From assembly GCA_024405635.1 (NCBI GenBank), contig JAKSOL010000026.1, positions 1 through 37,692 of the forward strand: a DNA stretch of 37,692 nucleotides, written 5' to 3'. This document shows positions 25,157 through 32,617 of this stretch, one piece after another; the stretch's first letter is position 1; every line of letters starts with the position of its first letter. This DNA comes from Salinivirgaceae bacterium. GTDB lineage: Bacteria > Bacteroidota > Bacteroidia > Bacteroidales > SZUA-534. The translations under genes and the position numbers were made by a program. The notes below the pieces were generated by a model. That model ran no database searches. It was not told where the DNA came from and worked only from the letters and a program-made list of their open reading frames with translations.

Positions 25157-25502
25157 GTTTTATGTTACTAACGAATTTAACAAGCAACTAAAAAGATTAT
25201 CAAAAAAATACAAATCTATTACACTTGATTTGCTCAATTTTAGAAATGAATTTGAACAAAAATACCCTCTTGTAGGCGTTGATTTAGGCGGTGGATATAG
25301 AAAAATAAGATTAGAAATAAAATCTAAAAACAAAGGCAAAAGTGGCGGTGCAAGAATTATAACATACGATTTATGTTTGAATATCGAAGAAAATACAAAA
25401 AAAGTACTTTTAGTTACAATTTTTGATAAAAGCGACTTTGAGAATATAAACGATAAACTATATAAAAAAGTTGCTATGGAATACTTATTTAGTATGCTAT
25501 AA
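25146..25502 (+). CDS. RelE/ParE-superfamily toxin
   Basis: A 118-residue protein that opens MKYEFYVTNEFNKQLKRLSKKYKSI, the strand-helix start typical of RelE/ParE toxins. It continues with LVGVDLGGGYRKIRLEIKSKNKGKSGGARIITY, whose RKIRL and GGARIITY strands match the family core, and then KVLLVTIFDKSDFENI. The last helix ends at the stop, 5 nt before the right-hand direct repeat. RelE members cut ribosome-bound mRNA and ParE members poison gyrase; the sequence does not decide between them, though the GGARIITY form resembles the RelE-like subgroup. The gene overlaps its antitoxin and is AT-rich like it, which fits recent acquisition. Confidence 0.8.
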   Translation: MKYEFYVTNEFNKQLKRLSKKYKSITLDLLNFRNEFEQKYPLVGVDLGGGYRKIRLEIKSKNKGKSGGARIITYDLCLNIEENTKKVLLVTIFDKSDFENINDKLYKKVAMEYLFSML

Positions 25503-25507
25503 AAATA

Positions 25508-25561
25508 GCCGCATAACTCCAAAAGAATTAGCGGCTATTGTTGCGGTGTTGGGGGAATAGA
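25508..25561 (+). repeat. 53-bp direct repeat, right copy
   Basis: Near-identical copy of 24841-24893. Here it is non-coding debris, since the rest of the HTH gene is absent. In this copy AATAGCCGC (25504-25512) and GCGGCTATT (25531-25539) form a perfect 9-bp inverted repeat, weaker in the left copy. This could be a hairpin after the toxin gene or part of a recombination site; no T-run follows. Confidence 0.9.
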
Positions 25562-25584
25562 CTAATTACGCAAATCTATAATAC

Positions 25585-25956
25585 TTAATCTTTAACAAGC
25601 GTGTATTCTTTATAACGTACTTTGTCAGCGCCTGTGCCAAATTCTTTCCATCGATAGTTTCATACTCTTATAGTATTAAGTTTGAATTTTTTTACTTTGT
25701 TTTCTTTGGTTAATCTAACTTGCTTGCCACATACCAATTGTTTTAGTATTGCGTACAACTGGCTCTTTTTACCGTCGTCGATAAAAAGAACTCTCATAAA
25801 ATCATCTAACGTTAAGTAGCACCTGTATTTGTTGAATACTATCAACACTTTTTCGCGTAAAGTCATATCTTTACCGTTTGATTGTTTTATTTGAAGTTGC
25901 TTGTCGTACACAATTTTTTGCAATCGGTGTATTTCCTTAATTGGTAGCGTTATCAT
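25585..25956 (-). CDS. Island protein of unknown function with an in-frame TGA near its 3' end
   Basis: The frame from the ATG at 25956 encodes 98 residues to a TGA at 25662-25660. Beyond this codon the same frame continues for 24 coding-looking residues (NYRW, then KEFGTGADKVRYKEYTL) to a TAA at 25587-25585. I give the extended coordinates for that reason. The protein is basic and mostly helical (MITLPIKEIHRLQKIVYDKQLQIKQ is the opening) with a middle resembling a small winged-helix (LREKVLIVFNKYR, KSQLYAILKQLV, KQVRLTKENKVKKFKL). A DNA-binding role is possible. Its ATG overlaps the upstream gene's stop (ATGA). The TGA may be a nonsense mutation, a true stop, or a readthrough site. Confidence 0.5.
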
Positions 25957-26192
25957 ACAAGATTTACTTTTTTGATTATGGTATTTGTCTTGTTGTCTAT
26001 AACCAAATAGTTCTTTATATCAGTCCTACCTAATACCAGTTTTCGCTCCATTGCTGCTATAACTTTGTCAACTGGCTTTTTATCGTTAAACGGTAGGTTG
26101 TAAAATTCGTTTCGGTTGTCGGTGTAACGATGGTAAAGCACCATTTTTATAATTGCGTTTTGCTTGCGCTCGCTATAATCAATCTTCATCAT
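25953..26192 (-). CDS. Small island protein of unknown function
   Basis: A 79-residue basic protein (MMKIDYSERKQNAIIKMVLYHRYTD at the start, then FYNLPFNDKKPVDKVIAAMERKLVLG). I do not recognise a family. Its start lies inside the upstream gene's end (14-bp overlap) and its stop overlaps the next ATG, so it belongs to a tightly packed minus-strand operon of the kind seen in phage early regions. Confidence 0.55.
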   Translation of the reverse strand: MMKIDYSERKQNAIIKMVLYHRYTDNRNEFYNLPFNDKKPVDKVIAAMERKLVLGRTDIKNYLVIDNKTNTIIKKVNLV

Positions 26193-26370
26193 ATCGGTCG
26201 AGTATATCGGTTAAATGTATAAGCCAGCTTAAATAGCATAGTAACAGCAGGTTTAAGTGGGTTAAATATGGAAGTCTGTAACGTAAGTGTATGTAATTTA
26301 CTCGCTCGATGTTTACAACAACACCAAGCAAGTAAAATACAATCATAGATATAACAAATGCAGCTTTCAT
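26179..26370 (-). CDS. Small membrane protein of the island operon
   Basis: A 63-residue protein with two hydrophobic segments, AAFVISMIVFYLLGVVV (about 3-19) and LNLLLLCYLSWLIHL (about 39-53), separated by a basic loop (IERVNYIHLRYRLPY). No known family is apparent. The gene starts 1 nt after the upstream gene's stop codon, consistent with one operon. A holin-like or accessory phage membrane protein is conceivable but unsupported. Confidence 0.5.
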   Translation of the reverse strand: MKAAFVISMIVFYLLGVVVNIERVNYIHLRYRLPYLTHLNLLLLCYLSWLIHLTDILDRYDED

Positions 26371-26371
26371 T

Positions 26372-26782
26372 TTAGTACAATTTGTTTATTGTTTCGTCGG
26401 CAATTGGTTCTCTGTACTGGCTTGTTACGAATACAGTTGTTACATAGTTCTTACTGATTTTTCCGTTCTGAATTGCCGAAAATTCACTGTCGTAAATACG
26501 ACGGTCTAAATATATTTTGTTGCTATATCTGAAAATGTTAGTGTATCCAGTTATAACGGCTGGTATTTCCTCGCACATAAACAAGTCGTTTTCGTCTATT
26601 GAATACTTGTCAAACGCACCATCGTGATAGTATGTAAATACTTCCTCGCCAGTTGTAAACTCAACCGCAGCAACAATGCTGTTGTTTTTGCCCAATAATT
26701 CGCCTAAAAAGCGTGCTGGTCTTCCGTCGCGAGTGCAAATTGGTTCGCCATTTTGGGCGGCTTCTAAATCAAATTTTTTCAT
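26372..26782 (-). CDS. Phage-type conserved hypothetical protein (FDLEAAxxGxPxCTRDGRxAR motif)
   Basis: A 136-residue protein opening MKKFDLEAAQNGEPICTRDG, followed by RPARFLGEL. I recognise this N-terminal pattern (FDLEAA, CTRDGR) from many uncharacterised small proteins in Bacteroidales prophages and conjugative elements; the function is unknown. The rest contains IVAAVEFTTGEEVFTYYHDGAF and DENDLFMCEEIP, compatible with a compact beta-rich fold. It supports a phage or mobile origin for the operon. The ATG at 26780-26782 is the only sensible start. Confidence 0.7.
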   Translation of the reverse strand: MKKFDLEAAQNGEPICTRDGRPARFLGELLGKNNSIVAAVEFTTGEEVFTYYHDGAFDKYSIDENDLFMCEEIPAVITGYTNIFRYSNKIYLDRRIYDSEFSAIQNGKISKNYVTTVFVTSQYREPIADETINKLY

Positions 26783-26893
26783 TTTTGTAGTGTTTTATTT
26801 ATTGCTTGCGCCATAGGTGCGCCACGTTATTGCGGCGTACTTGTGGCGTTTTTATTTATTCAATATCAGTTTCCTGTTTTATTGTTATGCAAT

Positions 26894-27238
26894 TCAACTA
26901 TCATCGTGCTTCAGCGAGTTCAGACGCTTCTTTAGGTCGTTTTTTATCTCATCTTGTATCTGCTTTCTTCCCCATTCTATTGCATCTGAAAATGTAGGCT
27001 GACGATTAAATCCTTGAGAAAAGAACCAATCACTAAACGCTACTTCTCTGTCGTATTCCTCTTTTGTAAGATTTTTGGGGTGATTTAGTTGATTTTGCTC
27101 ATACTGCTCATCTTTCCACTCAGCCATTTTCAAAATCGCAGATTGAATTTCTTGCCTCTGTGATTCATACTTATGAAAACACAGACCATCGTCAAATAAA
27201 TTCCATGCAATTTCTTTTGCTTTCTCTTCGTTTGTCAT
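26894..27238 (-). CDS. Phage-type conserved hypothetical protein
   Basis: A 114-residue, Glu/Lys/Gln-rich helical protein. The opening TNEEKAKEIAWNLF and the segment IQSAILKMAEWKDEQYEQ resemble small proteins common in Bacteroidales prophages that carry AxxMAEWK(D/E). No function is known to me. It is first in the minus-strand run, and 111 nt separate it from the next gene. That spacer contains a 6-bp inverted repeat (CGCCAC, 26820-26825, with GTGGCG, 26843-26848) and no exact promoter box. Confidence 0.6.
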   Translation of the reverse strand: MTNEEKAKEIAWNLFDDGLCFHKYESQRQEIQSAILKMAEWKDEQYEQNQLNHPKNLTKEEYDREVAFSDWFFSQGFNRQPTFSDAIEWGRKQIQDEIKNDLKKRLNSLKHDDS

Positions 27239-27357
27239 AGTTTTATTGTTCGTTTAACTTTTTTCAGTATATTTTTTATGAAAAAACTACCTTCGTGGTC
27301 GTTGGTTAAATGTGCTGTTATGTAGCGTAACCAATTTAATATCAACAAAATAAATAT

Positions 27358-27969
27358 ATGCAACAACTACCGTCGCGACTGCTCGATAATGTGGTGAACG
27401 AGTTTAATAAACTGCCGGGCATAGGAAAAAAAACAGCACTACGTTTAACGTTATTTATGCTAAACCAAAGTGTTGAAGATGCAAAAATGTTCACTTCGGC
27501 TATCGACCAAATGAAAAACGAGGTGCGCATCTGTCCGCAGTGCCATAATATTGCCGAAAACGATTTGTGCGAAATATGCAGTAATCCAAAGCGAGATGCA
27601 TCGTTGATTTGTGTGGTAGAAACCATTCGCGAGTTAATTGCAATTGAAAACACAGGTCAATACCGAGGCTTGTATCATGTGCTTGGTGGCCGCATTTCGC
27701 CCATGGATGGCATTGGTCCTCAAAATTTGAATATCAGCACGTTAGAGCAACGGGTGGCAGCTGGGGGAATTGCCGAAGTTATTCTTGCAACTAGCACAAC
27801 CATTGAAGGCGACACTACCAACTTTTACCTTTTCCGTAGGTTGAGTGCCTACAATGTGCCTGTTTCAACATTGGCTCGTGGCATTAGTGTTGGCGACGAA
27901 ATTGAATATGCCGACGAGATTACTCTTGGTCGCTCGTTGTTAAATAGGGTTCCTTATCAAGGTAAGTAA
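27358..27969 (+). CDS. recR: Recombination mediator protein RecR
   Basis: A 203-residue RecR of normal length. The helix-hairpin-helix segment is [12 protein letters not shown] (about 19-30). A four-Cys zinc finger uses Cys59, Cys62, Cys71 and Cys74 ([16 protein letters not shown]). The Toprim domain begins [29 protein letters not shown] and includes [15 protein letters not shown]. RecR acts with RecO (and RecF) to load RecA on gapped DNA. It is the first gene of a housekeeping run, and the next gene starts directly after its stop. It marks the chromosomal side of the accessory island to its left. Confidence 0.97.
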   Translation: MQQLPSRLLDNVVNEFNKLPGIGKKTALRLTLFMLNQSVEDAKMFTSAIDQMKNEVRICPQCHNIAENDLCEICSNPKRDASLICVVETIRELIAIENTGQYRGLYHVLGGRISPMDGIGPQNLNISTLEQRVAAGGIAEVILATSTTIEGDTTNFYLFRRLSAYNVPVSTLARGISVGDEIEYADEITLGRSLLNRVPYQGK

Positions 27970-28731
27970 ATGAAAATAAGCGTTATAGGTTCGGGTAATG
28001 TGGCAACAACTCTATCGGTTGCTTTGTCGCAATTCAACACAATTGATGCGGTGTGCAGTTCAACTGCAAATCATGCTCAAAAATTGGCGCAACGTGTTGG
28101 CGCTATGGCAGTTGCGGCTGTCGAAAATATGCCAGTCGATAGCGATTTGTACCTTATTATGGTTAGCGACAATGCAGTTGAAAATGTTGCAGCAAAACTT
28201 CCGCAGGTTAGGGGAGTGGTGGCGCACACAGCAGGAAGCATCAATATGAATGTGTTACAACGCTTTGATAATCACGGAGTTTTTTATCCTATGCAGTCGT
28301 TCACTGCTGGTAGGCAAATCAACACTTCAACCATTCCGTTTTGTATCGAAGCTTCGTCGCAAATGGTTGAACAACAGTTGGTTGAATTGGCAAAACAGTT
28401 ATCGCCAACTGTAATGCTAATGAGTTCGGCACAACGCGCACAATGCCATTTGGCCGCTGTGTTTTCAAGCAATTTTGTAAACCACATGTATGCAGCTGCG
28501 GCTCACATAATGCAAAATGCCAATTTGCCGTTCAATATGTTGCGACCTTTGTTAGTCGAAACGCTCGACAAGGCGTTTGCCCTTGGTCCCGATGTGGCGC
28601 AAACTGGCCCTGCACGCCGTGGCGATACCGTTGTTACCAACCGTCAGCGCGAGGCTTTGCCTACTGCCGACCTTCAAAAAATGTATAGTTTTGTTACCGA
28701 AAGCATAATGAAAAAATATGGGAAACTTTAA
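27970..28731 (+). CDS. Rossmann-like oxidoreductase-type protein with DUF2520 domain
   Basis: A 253-residue protein. The N-terminal Rossmann motif GSGNVATTL (about 7-15) is followed by a ProC-like NAD(P)-binding fold, with YLIMVSDNAVENVA and VVAHTAGSINMNVL. The C-terminal half matches the DUF2520 family (HGVFYPMQSFTAGR, HLAAVFSSNFVNHMYAAAAHI, LRPLLVETLDKAF, QTGPARRGD). It is common in Bacteroidota beside KdsC-like phosphatase and maf genes, as here. The substrate is unknown. Its end overlaps the next gene by 14 bp, implying coupling. Confidence 0.88.
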   Translation: MKISVIGSGNVATTLSVALSQFNTIDAVCSSTANHAQKLAQRVGAMAVAAVENMPVDSDLYLIMVSDNAVENVAAKLPQVRGVVAHTAGSINMNVLQRFDNHGVFYPMQSFTAGRQINTSTIPFCIEASSQMVEQQLVELAKQLSPTVMLMSSAQRAQCHLAAVFSSNFVNHMYAAAAHIMQNANLPFNMLRPLLVETLDKAFALGPDVAQTGPARRGDTVVTNRQREALPTADLQKMYSFVTESIMKKYGKL

Positions 28732-29248
28732 AGAAGATTTGAAAAACGTGAAGGCTTTTGCCTTCGATATAGATGGTGTATGTACCAATGCTACAATAAT
28801 TTGCCTTGCCGACGGACAGCAAGTTCGCCAATCGAATACTCGCGATGGCTTTGCGCTTCGTTTTGCAGTTAAACGTGGTTTTCCGTTGGCCATTATCAGC
28901 GCTGGGTACAACAACGTTGGCGTTATAAAACGATTTGAATCGCTTGGCATTACCGACCTTTACATTGGTAGCCACGCCAAAATGGATGCCTTTGCCGATT
29001 TTAAGCAAAAGCATAATCTTACCAATGCCGATGTGCTTTATATGGGCGACGATATTCCTGATTATCCGTTACTTAAGATTGTTGGAATGCCAACTTGTCC
29101 GCACGATGCAATGCCCGAGGCAAAGGCCGTTTCTCGCTACATTTCGCCTTACAAAGGTGGCGAGGGTTGTGTTCGCGATGTGATTGAACAGGTTTTGCGT
29201 GCTCAAGGTAAGTGGGTTAATCTCGATAACGAACCTTATTTCTTGTAA
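28718..29248 (+). CDS. KdsC-like HAD phosphatase
   Basis: A 176-residue HAD-superfamily protein of the KDO-8-phosphate phosphatase (KdsC) type. The catalytic AFDIDGVCTN holds Asp17 and Asp19. NTRDGFALRFAVKRGFPLAIISAG corresponds to motif II, KMDAFADF supplies the Lys of motif III, and VLYMGDDIPDYPLL is motif IV. KdsC releases phosphate from KDO-8-P in lipopolysaccharide synthesis. Bacteroidales often carry more than one paralogue, so the exact substrate is not certain. It forms a tight cluster with the DUF2520 gene before it and the prenyltransferase after it. Confidence 0.87.
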   Translation: MGNFKEDLKNVKAFAFDIDGVCTNATIICLADGQQVRQSNTRDGFALRFAVKRGFPLAIISAGYNNVGVIKRFESLGITDLYIGSHAKMDAFADFKQKHNLTNADVLYMGDDIPDYPLLKIVGMPTCPHDAMPEAKAVSRYISPYKGGEGCVRDVIEQVLRAQGKWVNLDNEPYFL

Positions 29249-29249
29249 T

Positions 29250-30221
29250 ATGCTGAAATACTTGCAAATAGTTAGGCTGCCAAACTTGCTAATGATACCG
29301 CTTACAATGTATTTGTTGCGGTGGTGCATTGTTAAGCCAATGTTGGACTATCAGTACGCTTATCAATTGCAACATACAGTAAATCTGCAGTTTAGCAATT
29401 CGTTGTTTTGGGTGCTTGTGCTGCTCAATATGTTTCTTGGTGCTGCCGGTTACGTTATTAACGACTATTTTGACCGCCGCATCGATTCAGTAAACCGAAA
29501 AAATAGTGTGTTGGTTGGGCGCAACATTTCAAATCGTATGGCCATTGCAATGTATGTGATTTTTAATGTTATAGCAATGTTTTTGGCTTGTGTGCTTGCG
29601 TATAACATGCACAGTTTCAATGTGTTGCTAATGTATATAATGCTGGCTGGCATATTTTGGTTCTACTCAACTACATACAAACGCCAACTTTTGCTTGGCA
29701 ATGTTATAGTGTCGGTGTGTACGGCGCTTGTGCCTTTGCAAGTTGCTTATTTTGAGATAGTTTCGCTAAACAGTTCGTATGCTTCTGAAATGCTATACAA
29801 CAATTTGACCTTTACTCCAATAATTGTTTGGATAATGGCGTTTGCTGTGTTCGCATTTTTGCTGAACATGATGCGCGAAATAGTTAAAGACATTGAAGAT
29901 ATTGAGGGCGACGGCACTTATGGTTGCGACACTTTGCCTTTGGTTTACGGCATCGGTGTGGCAAAATCGGTTGTAGTTGCCATTGGTATAGTTGTAGCAC
30001 TCATCACATTGGCGGCAATGCTGTTTGTTCTTACCGATTTGCTGTCGCAGTTGTACCTTGCGTTGCTTGTGTTGTTGCCAACTGTTATTTCGGTTGTGCT
30101 TACCATTCGAGCCAATTGCAAAAAAAATTATTCGGTCATTAGCTTTATCCTCAAACTAGTAATGCTCACAGGTGTGCTTTATGCCTTGTTGGCCCGACAA
30201 ATAATGATGTTTGTGTTGTAG
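29250..30221 (+). CDS. UbiA-family prenyltransferase (geranylgeranylglycerol-phosphate geranylgeranyltransferase-like)
   Basis: The ATG at 29250, one nt after the kdsC-like stop, gives 323 residues beginning MLKYLQIVRLPNLLMIPLTM. The longer frame from 29184 lies inside the upstream gene and is rejected. About eight to nine membrane helices are visible. The first Asp-rich motif is VINDYFDRRIDSVNRKN (about 69-85) and the second is EIVKDIEDIEGDGTYGCDTLP. Both are the diphosphate- and Mg2+-binding motifs of UbiA enzymes. The Bacteroidota subgroup is usually annotated as geranylgeranylglycerol-phosphate geranylgeranyltransferase; the true lipid acceptor is not proven by sequence. Confidence 0.87.
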   Translation: MLKYLQIVRLPNLLMIPLTMYLLRWCIVKPMLDYQYAYQLQHTVNLQFSNSLFWVLVLLNMFLGAAGYVINDYFDRRIDSVNRKNSVLVGRNISNRMAIAMYVIFNVIAMFLACVLAYNMHSFNVLLMYIMLAGIFWFYSTTYKRQLLLGNVIVSVCTALVPLQVAYFEIVSLNSSYASEMLYNNLTFTPIIVWIMAFAVFAFLLNMMREIVKDIEDIEGDGTYGCDTLPLVYGIGVAKSVVVAIGIVVALITLAAMLFVLTDLLSQLYLALLVLLPTVISVVLTIRANCKKNYSVISFILKLVMLTGVLYALLARQIMMFVL

Positions 30222-30243
30222 AACTATTCAGTAGTTTTTGCTT

Positions 30244-30807
30244 ATGGATTATAAAGTTGTGTTGGCTTCAAAATCGCCACGGCGACAGGAATTGCTAAAG
30301 CAGATTGTTCCCAATTTTGCTATTAGAACAAAAGAAGTTGCCGAAACATATCCGTCTGAACTGCGTGGTGCTCAAGTAGTTGAGTATTTAGCCGAACTAA
30401 AATCGTCGGCATTTGCATCTGATTTGGCAACCGATGAACTGCTGATAACCGCCGACACCATTGTGTGCGTTGATGGTTGTGTGCTTGGCAAACCAGCCAA
30501 CAGAACCGATGCTATTGCAATGTTGCAAAAACTGTCGGGTAGGGCGCATCATGTTTACACTGGAGTTTGCATCAAAACAACGCAAAAACAACGCATTTTT
30601 AGTGTCGATACCGAGGTTTGGTTTGCTCAACTTACCAACGACGAAATTCTTCATTATGTTGATACTTACAAGCCTTTTGATAAAGCTGGAGCATACGGCA
30701 TTCAAGAGTGGATTGGATATATTGGCATTGAACGAATAAATGGTTCGTATTTTAATGTTGTTGGCTTGCCTGTGCAGCGTTTGTATGCCGAACTAAAAGC
30801 TTTTTAA
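30244..30807 (+). CDS. maf: Maf-like nucleoside triphosphate pyrophosphatase
   Basis: A 187-residue Maf protein; the ATG at 30244 is used rather than the in-frame TTG at 30238. Key motifs are LASKSPRRQELL (7-18), ITADTIVCVDGCVLGKP with the conserved Asp, GRAHHVYTGVCI, and YKPFDKAGAYGIQEW. Maf proteins hydrolyse dTTP, UTP or modified nucleotides to monophosphates and affect cell division. It sits 22 nt after the prenyltransferase gene and 14 nt before the exporter, in the same run. Confidence 0.94.
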   Translation: MDYKVVLASKSPRRQELLKQIVPNFAIRTKEVAETYPSELRGAQVVEYLAELKSSAFASDLATDELLITADTIVCVDGCVLGKPANRTDAIAMLQKLSGRAHHVYTGVCIKTTQKQRIFSVDTEVWFAQLTNDEILHYVDTYKPFDKAGAYGIQEWIGYIGIERINGSYFNVVGLPVQRLYAELKAF

Positions 30808-30821
30808 TCTGGCTGAGTAAT

Positions 30822-32039
30822 ATGAATCTGCGCATCTTTTCGTCATTACATTCGCGCAAGTATCGCATCTATTTTATTGGACAATCGGTGTCGCTTATTG
30901 GCACGTGGATGTACAACATAGCGCTTGGTTGGTTGGTTTATCGACTTACCGATTCGGTTTTTCTACTCGGTTTGGTAGGCTTTACCAGCCAAATTCCAAA
31001 CTTAGTACTCACACCTTTCACCGGCGTTATAACCGACCGCCACAATCGCTTGAGACTCATGACTGTAACTCAAGTAATGTTTCTTTTGCAAGCTTCGGCA
31101 ATGGCACTGCTTGTGCTTACCAATCTGGTTCAAGTTTGGCACGTTGTGGCACTTAGTTTAGTGGCTGGCACCATTGGCGCATTTGATGCTCCTGTGCGCC
31201 ATTCGTTGGTTATCGACCTTATCGACAATCCAAACGACCTTGGTAACGCCATTGCGCTCAACTCGGCGGTTTTCAATTCGGCTCGATTGATTGGCCCCGC
31301 TGTTGCTGGTTTTGTTATTTCGTTTGCGGGCGAGGGCTTTTGCTTTTTGCTTAATGCGTTGAGTTATGTTGCTGTGGTTTATGCACTTACATGTATCAAG
31401 ATTGATAAACCTCGCGCAATTGACCGCACTTCAAACTACAAAAAAGGATTTAGCAATGGGGTTAAATACACGTTCAGTCAGCCCAAAATAAGTACGTTGA
31501 TTATAACTCTTGCATGTTTCAGTGTGTGTGGTTTGTCGTATGTAAACTTGTTGCCTGCATACGCAAAAACATTGCTCGGCGGAGGCCCCAAAACTCTTGG
31601 ATTTTTAATGTCGGCACTTGGTGCTGGAGCCCTGTTGGGTGCGTTGTACATGGCATCGCGCCGCGACACAAAAGCAATGCCGCGCCTGATTAGCTTTGGC
31701 ATTCCAATTCTTGGTTTGTCGTTAATGTTGGCTTCGAAATGCAACATTCCCGTGCTTTCGGCTTTGTTTTTCTTTGCTTGCGGACTCACAATGATTCTTT
31801 CAAGCTCATCAATCAACATTTTGTTGCAGAGCCTATCCGACGACAATATGCGAGGCCGCGTAATGAGTTTTTACACCATGGCCATGATGGGAATGACTCC
31901 CGTTGGCAACTTGCTTGTAGGCAGCGTTGCTAGCAAAATAGGTTTGAACAATGCGTTGCTTTTTTGCGGAATAATAACCATAGTTATTGGCGCATTATAT
32001 ACTTGGCGTCGCAAGGTTATTGAGCAAATGGCTAACTAA
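30822..32039 (+). CDS. MFS transporter (EntS/MFS_3-like exporter)
   Basis: A 405-residue major facilitator protein with about twelve hydrophobic helices. It opens LRIFSSLHSRKYRIYFIGQSVSLIGTWM, characteristic of the enterobactin-exporter-like branch. The loop between helices 2 and 3 carries motif A as GVITDRHNRLRLM. Other family parts include DAPVRHSLVIDLI, LNSAVFNSARLIGPAVAG and DNMRGRVMSFYTMAMMGMTPVGNLLVG. The substrate is not deducible. It ends 16 nt before the DUF4186 gene. Confidence 0.9.
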   Translation: MNLRIFSSLHSRKYRIYFIGQSVSLIGTWMYNIALGWLVYRLTDSVFLLGLVGFTSQIPNLVLTPFTGVITDRHNRLRLMTVTQVMFLLQASAMALLVLTNLVQVWHVVALSLVAGTIGAFDAPVRHSLVIDLIDNPNDLGNAIALNSAVFNSARLIGPAVAGFVISFAGEGFCFLLNALSYVAVVYALTCIKIDKPRAIDRTSNYKKGFSNGVKYTFSQPKISTLIITLACFSVCGLSYVNLLPAYAKTLLGGGPKTLGFLMSALGAGALLGALYMASRRDTKAMPRLISFGIPILGLSLMLASKCNIPVLSALFFFACGLTMILSSSSINILLQSLSDDNMRGRVMSFYTMAMMGMTPVGNLLVGSVASKIGLNNALLFCGIITIVIGALYTWRRKVIEQMAN

Positions 32040-32055
32040 TTTTTTTTTGTGGCCG

Positions 32056-32514
32056 ATGAGTAAGAAACCGCAACTTGAACAGTTGTCGCTTTTTCCTGAA
32101 TATGATGCTGAAAATGAAAAGGTTGCGCCTATGTGTAACTTGCAACTGCCGCAGCCAAATTCCAATTTCGATGCACTTTTTGCACGATTAGCAAAATCGT
32201 CATTCCGTAGTCGATTTAAACTTAATGCCGAAGACAAACATTATTTGTTCGATAAAGGATTTGAAGCAATTAAAGCCCATGCAGCCGATTTTGTAGCTCA
32301 ACGGCTAGCTCCTGCTCAACCAATCAACGATGGAAAGCAAACTCCAATGCGAGGGCACCCTGCTTTTGTGGCTCAACATGCTACGGGATGCTGTTGCCGA
32401 GGTTGCCTTGCCAAATGGCACAACATTCAACCCAACCGACCACTTTCAAAAAACGAGCAAACCTACATTGTTAACGTACTTATGGAATGGATTGTTAGAT
32501 TTGCTACAAAATGA
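32056..32514 (+). CDS. DUF4186 family protein
   Basis: The ATG at 32056 gives 152 residues (MSKKPQLEQLSLFPEY); the longer frame from 31987 starts inside the transporter gene. The C-terminal 100 residues match DUF4186: SSFRSRFKLNAEDKHYLFDKG, PMRGHPAFVAQHATGCCCRGCLAKWHNI and YIVNVLMEWI. The conserved His and the CCCRGC cluster suggest metal binding, but the function is unknown. It is probably the last gene of the housekeeping run. Confidence 0.85.
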   Translation: MSKKPQLEQLSLFPEYDAENEKVAPMCNLQLPQPNSNFDALFARLAKSSFRSRFKLNAEDKHYLFDKGFEAIKAHAADFVAQRLAPAQPINDGKQTPMRGHPAFVAQHATGCCCRGCLAKWHNIQPNRPLSKNEQTYIVNVLMEWIVRFATK

Positions 32515-32516
32515 AA

Positions 32517-32614
32517 AATAAATAACCACCTAATTTGTAATTAAAAGTTCTGGAAGATTACCGAGGCGGCCGATAGCAAAATAATAAATAACCACCTAAT
32601 TTGTAATTAAAAGT
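32517..32614 (+). repeat. 32-bp direct repeat pair upstream of the secreted-protein gene
   Basis: Bases 32517-32548 and 32583-32614 are identical, 66 bp apart, with 34 unrelated bases between (containing GAGGCGGCCG). The right copy ends 3 nt before the next gene's ATG. This looks like a local duplication of a leader; a repeated binding site cannot be excluded. Confidence 0.85.
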
Positions 32615-32617
32615 ATT

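Noticed and set aside
26820..26853. Plus-strand terminator CGCCAC/GTGGCG followed by T
   Set aside because: No plus-strand gene precedes it; flanking genes are on the minus strand, so termination has no evident purpose.
26806..27002. Plus-strand frames opposite the phage-like 114-residue gene
   Set aside because: Composition is shadow-like; the minus-strand gene fits the operon and a known phage-type pattern.
27278..27325. A 15-codon frame (MKKLPSWSLV...) before recR
   Set aside because: Very short, no ribosome-binding site and no promoter; possible leader peptide but unsupported.
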